From positions 1 through 33,349 of the forward strand of contig QXVZ01032506.1 of the NCBI GenBank assembly GCA_008931825.1: a stretch of 33,349 nucleotides of DNA. Direction: 5' to 3'. The notes beneath the pieces are model-generated. The model was not told the DNA's origin. It did not search any database and saw only the letters and a list, made by a program, of their open reading frames with translations. Shown here one piece after another: positions 12,901-21,872 of the stretch. How positions within the stretch are numbered: position 1 is the stretch's first letter; each line of letters begins with the position of its first letter. The stretch is from Phallusia fumigata. Its lineage: Eukaryota; Chordata; Ascidiacea; Phlebobranchia; Ascidiidae. The position numbers were made by a program, and so were the translations under genes.

Positions 12901-13963
12901 ATTGCGATGATGCCGCATCACCTTCCTTACTGAACAGAAGTGTAGCGGCTTGGGACTCTACAACTCGTCACACAGCCAGGTTTGAATTTTTTTGCTTGGT
13001 GTTCGTTGGTTGAGCAGCGGACAGAAATGTTTTTCAAACCAAGTGGGTTCAATTTTAACACTAATTAGGTCTTTTACAATAATCAACATTGTAGCTGACA
13101 ATCTTAGGTCTGTTTACATGCACGCTTAAGCGGGTTTGCGAACGAGCTTTGTGTAATGAATCGTGACAAGTTTAATACAAAAGCAACAAGTTACTTAATT
13201 ACTTATTTGAACAGAAATAAAGAGTATTTTTTGAGAAGAAACGCATTTGGTTTGAGACGCTTTGTTAAAATCCAACTGATTGTTGATGTGTTTTAGTCCA
13301 TCAGATGAAAACGACGAAGAGTTTCTCGATCTCTGCGTTTCAGCAACCAGATCCGAAGCTGGTTCGTGTGCATTACACGGCAAACTGTACCTGGTTGCTG
13401 GCTACAGCTGGTTGAACCGGGGCCGTATTGATAATGTGGAATGTATAGACACCAACAAACGAAAACAGAGGAGTCCTACCACACAAGAAGACGATGTCAC
13501 AAAACCAGAAACCAGCCTTGCTCTGGAACCAGGTTGTCCTGACATAGAACGCTACCCCTTACGATGTACAGGCATGGCCTGCGCCACTGTGGTCCTTTTT
13601 AAAGAACCCAAATTCACTCCAACATCCCCAATAAGCGCAATCTCTCCATTACACAACGATTCAACAGAAACTGTCAAACCGATAACTAGTCCACGAACGC
13701 TCCGGCCTGTTCCCAAATCTGCCTCGCCACTTGTACAGCAAGTGCATGCCTCAACAACGGACCAGTCGTCTTGTGGCAGTACAGACAGTGGCGGTAGACC
13801 GACTTCTGGCGTTCATAATCAGGCTCATGCTATTACGAGGTCTGTCCTGAATCGCGGCTCGTCGGCTGTCCCGCGACCACGGGCAGGATACGACACTTTG
13901 ACGACGCCGGATAGAGTTCTACAATGGCTTTCAACAAGTAAAGGTAACTTAGCAGTAGAATAA
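6932..13963 (+). CDS. BTB-Kelch (KLHL-type) protein, with duplicated exons and a gap
   Basis: Exon 1 6932-7219 and exon 2 7733-7878 carry the BTB start (D-L-C-D-V-I-L, F-x-A-H-K-V-V-L-A-A-S-S-E-Y). After the N at 8035 the frame is open to 8294 and starts the Kelch repeats. Copy A: 8938-9046, 9079-9179, 9558-9741, 10097-10253, 10547-10680, 10999-11234. Copy B: 11377-11420, 11453-11553, 11903-12086, 12445-12601, 12846-12979, 13297-13963 (stop). Using one copy gives six blades, seen as C-G-G, V-A-G-G, A-I-G-G, V-A-G-G, V-V/L-V-G-G and V-A-G-Y motifs with conserved W, a normal propeller, then a Ser/Thr/Pro-rich tail of about 140 residues. Such proteins are usually substrate adaptors for Cullin-3 ubiquitin ligases. 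The last part of BTB and the BACK domain are absent. I cannot name the KLHL member. Confidence 0.85.
7961..8034. repeat. 33-bp tandem repeat ending at a gap
   Basis: A 33-bp unit beginning AGGTTAAGATGGCTGG is present about 2.2 times, the last copy running into the N at 8035. It lies in the Kelch gene intron after exon 2. An unresolved minisatellite here would explain the assembly break. Confidence 0.85.
8035..8294 (+). other. Kelch gene exon cut at its 5' side by a one-N gap
   Basis: From base 8036 one frame stays open to the donor after 8294. It reads V-E-L-K-R-C-N..., then a linker and the first Kelch blade (V-I-I-A-C-G-G ... R-H-H-H-A). No acceptor is needed or seen before the N, so the exon continues into missing sequence that should hold the BTB end and BACK domain. 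Confidence 0.65.
8545..8606 (-). repeat. Possible tRNA-related SINE remnant
   Basis: On the minus strand there is GGTTCTAATCC, close to the pol III B-box GGTTCGAATCC, and the outer ends TCGAG and CTCGA can pair like an acceptor stem. The A-box region is poor and the whole is only 62 nt, so it is not a functional tRNA. It lies in a Kelch gene intron. Confidence 0.35.
9003..11234 (+). repeat. Kelch block copy A (about 2.2 kb)
   Basis: This block aligns from end to end with 11377-13532: same six exon segments, same splice phases, with small intron indels. The coding differences I see are few: H/Q, M/V, E/Q, A/T and N/D in about 280 codons. It ends in the N gap exactly where copy B continues into the true last exon. 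Most likely it is one of two haplotypes. Confidence 0.85.
9047..9078 (+). other. Ultrashort 32-nt intron, copy A
   Basis: GAAAG is followed by GTGACGTAAT and 32 nt later by GAG then GTATGACACC. Removing 9047-9078 joins I-E-R to Y-D-T-W-M-E-E-W, the normal Kelch core. Reading through gives an immediate TGA and a frame shift. Boundaries are GT-AG but there is no pyrimidine tract. Confidence 0.75.
11235..11376. other. Assembly gap of 142 N
   Basis: The run of N separates Kelch block copies A and B. The sequence to the left corresponds to 13532 and that to the right to 9003, so the gap is a joint between two versions of one region. Confidence 0.95.
11377..13532 (+). repeat. Kelch block copy B (about 2.2 kb)
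   Basis: Second copy of the block at 9003-11234; it lacks several short intron stretches present in copy A (for instance near 9440-9460 and 10335-10375). It runs on without a break into the final exon and stop codon, so it is the copy joined to the gene's true 3' end. Confidence 0.85.
11421..11452 (+). other. Ultrashort 32-nt intron, copy B
   Basis: Identical in length and sequence to 9047-9078, with the same flanking bases, although other introns of the two copies differ by indels. Confidence 0.75.
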
Positions 13964-14420
13964 TACGTATATGGCGTCCCAACGCAAGTTCGAGCGATGT
14001 TTGTTTTTGGAAACAATAACCACGATGATGAGAAGAAGGTCAGGAGACGAGTTCATTTAGGCGAAAGCCAAAAAATGTTACCTTATTTTCAAATAACCCT
14101 AATATTTTTAAATGTAAAGTCATTTGGCTTCCGGGTCAGGGTCCATAGCATTTGTTCTCCCTATAATCGTTTAAAGTTTAAGCCGGCTCTATGCATATAA
14201 GTATCATTGTTTTATCTTCAATAACAGATTACTGTGCCACTCAAAAACGAAATCAATAATTACGCTGCCGATTTTGCATGCTCGAAAGCACGCTTTGTGC
14301 TTTGTCATTTTTTATGGTTGACTGGATAAAGCACACCGAGAACCCTCTTAATGCTTGCAAACAATACTTTGCAGAGGTGGTTTCAATTTGAACTTCTTTG
14401 CTTTTTGTAAAACACATCAG

Positions 14421-14426
14421 AATAAA
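14421..14426 (+). other. Candidate polyadenylation signal of the Kelch gene
   Basis: AATAAA on the plus strand, 458 bp after the Kelch stop codon. Between 13964 and 15197 I see no coding exon; this stretch is 3' flank of two convergent genes. Confidence 0.45.
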
Positions 14427-15197
14427 CAGAAATCTAACTAAAACTTAGAACAGACGACTTAATTGTGCAACAAATTGATTCCATTGGCAAGAATATTTAT
14501 CGAAGTTAATTCCTACAATAATAAACTCACTTTGCTTTAAATCTGTTTGCTTACACATCCTCATTGTTTTGTACATGTTTAGATGTTTTGAGTGAGATTG
14601 AGTCACCTCAAGAGCCAGATTTTCATAAATTGGATTCAACTTGGATTCCCTGCAAAAACCACAAAACTGATGACAACCAAATTGCATTTACTGACAGTCA
14701 ATCAGTATTCCTAACAGAGTAAAAGGCACAAATCTATATGTGGCAATTGAGTACAAAGGGTTAAAATATACAAAAACTGAGTTTCTTTAAAAACACTGTG
14801 TAGCATACAAAGAGGAAACCATGAAACAAGCTTATTTAACCACATTTCAAAAATAGCTTTTGGCCTAAACTGTTTCTAGTAATTATGAGTTTCACTAACA
14901 GATATGCTTTTAAACAAAGGGGGCTATATCTTTAATGTACCTTTTGTATTTCGAATTTACATTAAACTTAATGCAAAGGTAAGAAGTTGTACTGCATAAA
15001 ATTAGACAGCATTGCTACTGTGTGCTGGAAAAATGTCCAACAATAATTTTTTCCGCCACTAAAAATTGACAGTTTAAAATACTTTGATAAACTCATATCA
15101 CCTTACATGTGACTGAAAACACAGCTTTACTATTGCACCTTAATCCATTCAGTGAATGCACTTAACGGAAGACCAAATATGCAACATTGTACAAACA

Positions 15198-16057
15198 CTA
15201 AGTATCCGAATCTTCTGTGATTGAGAACCTTCCTCCATTTGCAAATTTCCTGGTATTTTCAAAGCTTGAACATTCCCCCAAAGATGGATTTGTAAAACAA
15301 CTATCATTGTCTGTTGTGTTTATATTTCCATGAGTAACAGCAGCATGTCGGTCATGGTGGCCATCACCGACTCCGTACTGTGACATGTCAGACATTTGGC
15401 GCTTGACCAGGTCTTCATAATTCACACTGCATAGTTTTTCTGCTTCCACCAAACAAGTGAGCAAACCTTCAAGGTTGGAAGTGTATCTGAAAATTACATA
15501 CACAAACAGACTGTCTCACATTAACAAATTCTACTACTTAGAAACAGTCAACATGAGGCACGACCAAAAAACAATATTTCCAAATTAATTATCTGCAAGT
15601 CTTTTTTTCAAAGAACTACAACAACAAAGCATGCTTTCTTTGAAAAGTATCAAACCATACTTTGAGGCATTTTCGAGAATAGAGCATCTGTGTTTTAAGT
15701 GTGACATAATCATATTTTGTTGCCTTTCATGAATTTGCATTCTCCTTATTTCAGCCTGTGTGCTTTCCAGCCAAACATTTAACTTTGCAATCTCAGCGTC
15801 CTTTTTTTGGCACAAGGCATCCATAGTTTCCTGCAAAGACCAAATTCCAACTTTTTTAACTTGCATTTTGGCAATCATGTTTTACCAAAGAATATAACAG
15901 CATACCGCAAACAAACTAATCATACCTGGTGTATTTTGTCTTTCAGCATTAATTGTTTTGCTTGTTCCTGCACAGTGCCTTCCAGTTTTTCCACACGTTC
16001 ACTTAATGCAGCCAAGTGCCGATTTGCCTCATCAATGACCGTCTTTTCAAACGACAT
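15198..16057 (-). CDS. VMAC: VMAC-like coiled-coil protein
   Basis: Three exons, 16057-15926, 15830-15661 and 15486-15198, give about 196 residues (human VMAC 169). The first part is heptad-like: E-A-N-x-H-L-A-A-L near residue 10, matching the VMAC start (E-A-N-A-H-L-A-A), then a long charged coiled coil to about residue 98. A short conserved block follows, N-L-E-G-L-L-x-C-L-V-E-A-E-K-L, comparable to the VMAC L-A-G-L-L-D-A-L-A-E-A-E-R-L. The C-terminus is hydrophilic and ends in acidic Asp/Thr residues. The vertebrate protein is associated with vimentin filaments; whether that holds here is unknown. It is divergent from RNF170 with 381 bp between start codons. Confidence 0.65.
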
Positions 16058-16438
16058 TTTTGTATGGTTACAAATATACAAAGAGTACAAACTAACAATA
16101 ACTAAGGTTTTACGCCACCAACATCATGCTAAAAAACATTTAGTTAACGGTGGGATAAACAGGGAAAACACCTAATTCGTTACAACAAAATTCCGAGGTT
16201 ATTTTGCTTGACAGGGGACTTGGCTAGAACTTTTGTTTGGCATAGTCATGCTTGACATCCAAGTCGTTGTGCAGATGTGGTTTGTTTTTCATGTAAATCT
16301 GTCAAATGTGTTTGTCAGGTTTTATTTGCTTGCAAATCGTTTCATTTTCGGCATTTTATGTTCACATTGACTTAAATTGGCATAAAATGTTAAACTAACT
16401 GAACAACGCTATATGCCCGTGGTTCCTTCTTCAATAAA
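16058..16438. promoter_or_regulatory. Divergent promoter interval, VMAC-like / RNF170
   Basis: 381 bp separates the two start codons on opposite strands, too short for two independent large promoters. No coding frame or clear TATA box is seen. Confidence 0.45.
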
Positions 16439-17796
16439 ATGGATTCTGCAACAGAACCTCAATTTGAAAATAGCTCCACTGGAACATACGTTGAGGGAAT
16501 TGGAGATGAAGTTGTTTTAGCCTTTTTCACTCTCTTGGCAATTGCAGGTGCCACTACAATTTTTATCTTCAAGTAAGTTGATTACCAAAGTGTGTTTTTA
16601 ATGTTGTATTACATTTAGGACATCTTCGTGTACCTAAACGTTAATTATTTATTCTAAAACTGTGGTAAGTGTAGTAATACTGTTGCCTGGTAGTTGATTG
16701 AGTTTATTTCGCTTGGTGAAAAAAACATTGTACATTTCAAGACTGCTGCATTAGTGTGCCACTGGCATTTTCATATTTATTTTTTTTAATAGATTACTTT
16801 ATGCTCTGACAGATTCAGTTTCTCAGTTGTGGCATTTCTACATTTTGTTTGACCAATGCAAACCTGAAGAGGTAGTTAATCGGCATGCATGTATTTTTTT
16901 GCAGATGGATAAACTACACAAACCTACATGCAATCCACCCAGACAGTCAGGAAAATGTTGCAGCAACCCGCAGCCAGCTTGGAATTAATCCTGAAGATGC
17001 ACAGATTGATGACCTTGCAAACAATAGCGCAAATGCATCTAACGACTTGGTTATTGTGATGTCTTACTTTTCCAACTAAAACCAGATGGCATGTAACAGA
17101 ATCATTTTTTATTCTAGAATGAAAATAGACAGCGATATTACAGTGACAGAAGATGTCCAATTTGCTTGCTGGAAGCAAGGCTTGCTGTAGAAACAAATTG
17201 TGGACATTTGTTTTGTGGTAAAAATATATTATTTCTACCTTACAAATGCATTTTAAGAGCAATTTGTTTGTGATCCTCTTTAGGACAATGTATTATTACA
17301 TATTGGAGGTACGGTGACTGGCTTGGTGCTGTTCAGTGTCCAGTCTGTCGACAACTTGTAAGTTTACTTATGAAAGATTTTGCTGGAAATGAGGACGAGG
17401 GGGCTAGAGAAATTGGAAGAAGTGTCAATGATTACAACAGACGATTTTCTGGGCAGCCACGGCCCGTAAGCACACTGTACCTTAAGCTATTTTTAGTAAC
17501 ATGGTAAACTCAATAGACAAAATTTTTCCTAGATTTTCGATTATATTTGGGATTTACCCGCCATCTTAAGACACTTATGGAGAGAACTTTTTTCAGTTGG
17601 AGGACTTGTATTCATGTTCAGGGCACGAATATTTCTTTGCATTGCAGCAATTATCATTTATCTGATTTCACCTTTGGATATAATTCCAGAGGCAATGTTT
17701 GGCTTTATCGGTCTTTTGGATGACCTTTTTATACTTTTGCTGGTGCTGGTGTATATGACTATCATATATAGACAAATTGTGGCGGAGCGCGCATAA
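16439..17796 (+). CDS. RNF170: E3 ubiquitin ligase RNF170
   Basis: Five exons, 16439-16572, 16905-17049, 17118-17217, 17284-17465 and 17533-17796, encode 274 residues (human 258). Order: a luminal start, a membrane segment near residues 24-45, a hydrophilic linker, then a C3HC4 RING with Cys106, Cys109, Cys121, His123, Cys126, Cys129, Cys145 and Cys148. [15 protein letters not shown]-x-W-L-G-A and [11 protein letters not shown] match the vertebrate protein. The C-terminus has two membrane segments with the DUF1232 core [13 protein letters not shown]170 is an ER ligase that degrades activated IP3 receptors. Exon 2 uses a weak donor, GTTATT. A likely AATAAA lies at 17922-17927. Confidence 0.95.
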
Positions 17797-17921
17797 AGCA
17801 ATGGTATAAAGACCAAAACATTTCATTTTATAACTCCCTGTATTAGCCCGATATTTCACATTTTCACAACACATTTTTTAGCCTAAAAGGTCAACTGGGG
17901 CCTTTCTGTTTCTACTTGTGC

Positions 17922-17927
17922 AATAAA
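17922..17927 (+). other. Polyadenylation signal of RNF170
   Basis: AATAAA 126 bp after the RNF170 stop. From here to 18417 I see no gene; it is the 3' flank shared with the convergent G gamma gene. Confidence 0.6.
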
Positions 17928-18417
17928 AATATGGGCAAAGCCTTGTTTTTGGTCAATTTTGTAGACACCAGTCTTAAGATTGGCAAAGTTGAATAACCAA
18001 TTTCCAACATGTTTTTACATCTTAGTGTGTATGTTAAATTGTTATGGAGCAGAGCTGGTGGATTTGATGGTAAAAACAATTTTGAGCCTGCATTTAGCTC
18101 AGCTAGATATTTCATGCATGAAAGCTATATTTTATTTGCACTTTGCTTCTGCAAATACTGAAGTATATCATCAACAAAATAAAGCCGCACTCTGCCTTTA
18201 GTTTTTCAGGTCAAAGGAAAAGTTACAATTTTTTACTGTCACAAAGCAAAATTTAACATGAAAGTGTTCAATATGACACACCACAGAAATTAGAAAAAAA
18301 CAAGTTTGCTACAACGAACAAGACAAGGCATTTTCAGTGTTAGTGCACAAAAATAGTTCAGTTTCAAAAAAATTGCCAATTAGGTATTTTTACAAGTTTT
18401 CTCAAAAAGAATTCCTA

Positions 18418-18423
18418 TTTATT
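18418..18423 (-). other. Candidate polyadenylation signal of the G gamma gene
   Basis: TTTATT on the plus strand, AATAAA on the minus strand, 160 bp after the G gamma stop codon. Confidence 0.5.
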
Positions 18424-18582
18424 CTGTGGTGGCACTTGTAATATGTGGCTTTATGGGAGCCCACAGAAACGTATGCATATGAATAAAAACTGCATCATGA
18501 AAAAATACCGTACTTTTGTAACAGATAACATGCTTGCAGAAGTTATGTGTTAACCATTAAAATGCATCAGTAGAAGAATGAA

Positions 18583-19604
18583 TCATAAAAACATGCAGGA
18601 GCTTTTGGGCTTGAAAGGATTGTCAGGGGGCTTCACCAGAAGATAATCACGCCCTTGATTATCCAGCACATAGTTCCTAAGATCAGTGGCAGCCTTGGAA
18701 ACCTTAAATTCATAAATTTGGAGTCAATATTTGACAGGTAATAACAGATTTTTCCCTTAGCATAATTCCACCACAACCACTAAGGCAAAGACCTATTGGA
18801 GAAATCATGTTAAGTGGTTTTGGTTATATCATTTTTCTTAGGTTGAAGACAGTTTTCGACAACACAATGGGTTGGAGCAAAGTTGCTTATGTTTCTTTCA
18901 CAGGTAAACACAAGTGACCTAGCACACGGCTGTCCCACAAAGCACTCGACCATCTTGGTGACTTGTTAAAGATTATGTTGCTATCAGTGATGTATATTAC
19001 TTCACACACAGTAAAAATAAAAATAGTCATAAAATGACTGATAGTGCAGGATTTAGGCATTGGCACAACTAACATTGTGGCAACCAAAAGACCGAAACAC
19101 AACAGAATCAGAGTGCTTTGCATCCAGATTTGTAGCAAAAAAGGTTGTTTCATACAAGTTTATCATGTAACGATTTTTAATGCACTAAAACACAATTAAA
19201 TAGCCAAACTAATCCATTGGTAAGAGCAACAGTCCCCACAAAAAAAGTGCAAACAACAACCTGTAGTTTTACACAATTTATGGATAAACTTAAGGCTGTT
19301 GATCTTATGAATGAAATTTTACATGTAACTGTTGAAAGATAAGGCCAAACTCATTTTTTTCAATACTTTTTCAAGAACCTTTAAGCAACTCTACAGTGTA
19401 ATTTTACCAAAGTTATCGAACGAATTTGGCGAAACCACATAGAACGCAAAAGCTTTGAGGTCCTTCCGAAAGTAAAGACAATAGACCTTTCGAAAGTAAA
19501 GACAATACTAGTTAAACTATCTGACTTACCGGCACTCGTTCAATAGTTAAATGATATCGTAGCTCATCCAACAGCTTCTGGGCGCTTTGAACAGCGTGAT
19601 TCAT
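18583..19604 (-). CDS. Heterotrimeric G protein gamma subunit
   Basis: Exon 1 19604-19530 (25 codons) and exon 2 18702-18583 (39 codons plus stop) join in phase 0 to a 64-residue protein. Helix 1 is followed by I-E-R-V-P-V-S-K-A-A-x-D-L, the hallmark of G gamma subunits, then a second helix, D-Y-L-L-V, N-P-F-K, and the C-terminal prenylation box Cys61-M-F-L. Leu at the last place predicts geranylgeranylation. The product pairs with G beta at the plasma membrane and carries receptor signals. The intron falls at the conserved place after I-E-R-V-P. Which vertebrate gamma it matches cannot be decided. Both exons are too short for ordinary ORF lists. Confidence 0.92.
19459..19508. repeat. Short tandem repeat of about 24 bp
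   Basis: CGAAAGTAAAGACAATA occurs twice in a row, about 24 bp apart, close to the donor of G gamma exon 1. Confidence 0.7.
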
Positions 19605-19819
19605 GTTGATTTGTCCTTCACCCTTTTAGCTATCGTAAGTTAACCAAAACAAGGCAAATAGTTATCGACAAGACGTCAATGACTCGAAGCAGTGAGCATC
19701 GATAAGTTCTCTCCGATAAAATGGCCACACCCGACCTGCTGGAGGCGCTAAAGACAACTGACCTACTTTTTTGTTCTCGTTTCCACATCAGCTTGTGGCG
19801 ATAGTCAATTAATATAAAC
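19605..19819. promoter_or_regulatory. Upstream region of the G gamma gene
   Basis: Sequence between the G gamma start codon and a transposon end. It holds an ATG at 19721 opening a 26-codon frame with no recognisable product. Position alone suggests promoter function. Confidence 0.3.
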
Positions 19820-19872
19820 CAGGGGTGCCCGATTCCGCGGGCCAAATGTGGCCCGCTGGGGGGTTTCATGTG
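19820..19872 (+). mobile_element. hAT-like transposon end, cut by a gap
   Basis: Begins CAGGGGTGCCC and contains CGCGGGCC and GTGGCCCGC, typical of animal hAT MITE ends. It stops at the N at 19873, so the other end is missing. Confidence 0.5.
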
Positions 19873-19873
19873 N

Positions 19874-20055
19874 AAAGTTCAGATGAGTCGGCTTCCAGTG
19901 ACGTTGAAAAGAAACAAAAGAAACACAAAAAAGGCTCAAAGAAAAGAAAGAAATCAAAGAAGCACAAGGAAAGGAAACGATATGCATCTGACAGTGATTC
20001 TGATGATAGACCATCTAAAAAGTCATCCAAGAAGAAAAAACAACGTAGAGACTAA
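19874..20055 (+). CDS. C-terminal tail of a lysine-rich nuclear-type protein (partial)
   Basis: After the N at 19873 one frame reads S-S-D-E-S-A-S-S-D, then long runs of Lys/Arg broken by His and Ser, an S-D-S-D-S-D-D patch, and ends K-K-K-Q-R-R-D-stop at 20055. Alternating acidic-serine and lysine blocks are common in splicing and chromatin proteins such as the SREK1IP1 and FAM133 tails, but low complexity prevents naming it. The exon's 5' side and the rest of the gene are lost at the gap. The same final bases and stop recur at 20534-20549 because of the adjoining repeat. Confidence 0.6.
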
Positions 20056-21039
20056 ATGGTAAAGAATCAGCATTCTGAGGAAGATTGTCAGGAACTTGCA
20101 ATTGTACCTCGAATTTGTCAAACTTGGCAAAATGCAGTATATTAATGCTGCCCAACTGAAACTTAAATCACAGACTCTAACCTGCTGGTCTAATGAATCG
20201 AACCAATGCATAAGTTGAAGGCCAAAACTTTCACCATTGTAGATATTAAAAGTGAAAACACATTTTGGAACGTTCTTCCGCAACTTGTTTTCCTGGTGAA
20301 ATGCAGTGCCTATTAGGAACATTAGAGTCCGACTGATAGTTACATCCAAATCATGTGTATAATATATTTCTATGTATGTATTGTATAATGCATTTTTCTG
20401 GGTTGGCTTCTTGAATGTATTTTACAATACAATGTTTGAAGCTTGATGGGCCAGACTCCAACAGCAAACCAACGGCGAAGTGACAATTGGGCCAGGCAGC
20501 AATAGTTGCTGTCAAGCAGTCCATGTTTTTTTNAACAACGTAGAGACTAAATGGTAATGAATCAGCATTCTGAGGAAGATTCTCAGGAACTTGCAATTGT
20601 ACCTCGAATTTGTCAAACTTGGCAAAATGCAACATATAAATGCTGCACAACGAAACTTAAATTGCACAGACTCTACTTAAACCTGCTGGTCTAATGAATC
20701 AAACCAATGCATAAGTTGAAGGCCAAAACTTTCACCATTGTAGATGTTAAAAGTGAAACAACATTTCGGAATGTTCTTCCACAACTTAGTTTGGACATGT
20801 TTTCCTAGTGAAATGCAGTGCCTATTAGGAACATTAGGGTCCGACTGATAGTTACATCCAAATCATATGTATAATATATTTTTATGTATGTATTGTATAA
20901 TGCATTATTCTGGGTTGGCTTCTTGAATGTATTTTACAATACAATGTTTGAAGCTTGATGGACTCCAACAGCAAACCAACGGCGAAGTGACAATTGGGCC
21001 AGGCAGCAATAGTTGCTGTCAAGCAGTCCATGTTTTTTT
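20039..21039. repeat. About 500-bp direct repeat around a one-N joint
   Basis: 20039-20532 and 20534-21039 start with the same bases and end with the same GCAGTCCATGTTTTTTT, with scattered substitutions and small indels between. The N at 20533 separates them. They hold the last codons and 3' flank of the lysine-rich gene; most likely two alleles placed in series. Confidence 0.88.
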
Positions 21040-21252
21040 CTGAACATTGGCCGTCTCATGAAAAAGATTGCTCACTCTTGCTCTGAAGTTGTCCCATGCT
21101 TATAAACCCATCCGTTTTCCAACACATCTATTGTTTTACTTGTTTCATAACTTTCGCACTGCTATATTTTAGTGACCAAACTTTTGCAATACAACCTGTG
21201 GAAAATTCTGAAATATTGTCAGCTGCTGTAGCACAGGCACTGTGTTCTACAT

Positions 21253-21258
21253 TTTATT
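21253..21258 (-). other. Polyadenylation signal of the NABP gene
   Basis: AATAAA on the minus strand, 117 bp after the NABP stop codon. Confidence 0.5.
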
Positions 21259-21374
21259 GACAAAAAAATAATGTAAAAAAGTTTTGCACAGATCAAAGGG
21301 ATCAGATGATATCATTAATGCAAAACAGAACTTTTGAAAGGTTATGTGAACTGCAAAATACATCTAACTGATTA

Positions 21375-21872
21375 TCATTTTGATCTAAAATTGTTGGGCT
21401 TGTTATTTGTCTGCTTAGCAGGGTGCGCAGTCGACTGTGTGTTTGAACCCTGGGTGGTGCCTTGTGCATTTTTTCCTTCTTGATTTTGCTGCTGAATCCA
21501 TTCTGCATTGGGTTCACTAATGTCTGGCAGTTCATTGAATACCATGCAAAACTCGCCAACCTTTGTTAAGCTGCCCAGTTTGCCAACATACAAAGTAAGA
21601 CAGTTCTTAAACAGCACTGCATAGCAGCGACTGAGAGCTAAGATATCACCTGGTTGAATGTATGAACCATGTTCACCCCAAATAGACAGGTTTATGGAAC
21701 CTGTCTTATCCGCCACTTTACAAGAACGAACCTCTAAACCATCTTTAGTTTTGTACGAGTTTCCAATATGAAGCACTATCACTTTCATCTGCAGGTTTTT
21801 CGCTTGTGGATAAACATCTTTAATATAGTTTAAGGTCCCATTCTTGCTCTCCTCATTCGACTTGGAATACAT
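21375..21872 (-). CDS. NABP2: Single-stranded DNA-binding protein, SOSS complex subunit B (NABP1/2)
   Basis: One uninterrupted exon encodes 165 residues. After a short leader comes the single OB fold, about residues 18-120: I-K-D-V-x-P-x-x-K-N-L, K-T-K-D-G-x-E-V-R-x-C-K-V-A-D-K-T-G-S-I-N, I-Q-P-G-D-I, F-K-x-C-L-T-L-Y and K-x-G-E-F-C-M-V, all as in human NABP1/NABP2. The tail is Gln/Asn/Thr-rich and shorter than in vertebrates (human NABP2 211 residues). In the SOSS complex this protein binds single-stranded DNA at double-strand breaks and works with the Integrator. It has no intron while its neighbours are well split, so a retrocopy is possible. Paralogue choice (NABP1 or NABP2) is not settled. 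Confidence 0.93.
   Translation of the reverse strand: MYSKSNEESKNGTLNYIKDVYPQAKNLQMKVIVLHIGNSYKTKDGLEVRSCKVADKTGSINLSIWGEHGSYIQPGDILALSRCYAVLFKNCLTLYVGKLGSLTKVGEFCMVFNELPDISEPNAEWIQQQNQEGKNAQGTTQGSNTQSTAHPAKQTNNKPNNFRSK

Noticed and set aside
18887..19153. 88-codon hydrophobic minus frame
   Set aside because: It sits in the G gamma intron, has no splice or start context and no family resemblance.
19721..19801. ATG with a 26-codon frame as first exon of the lysine-rich gene
   Set aside because: No good donor follows and a transposon end plus a gap separate it from the tail exon.
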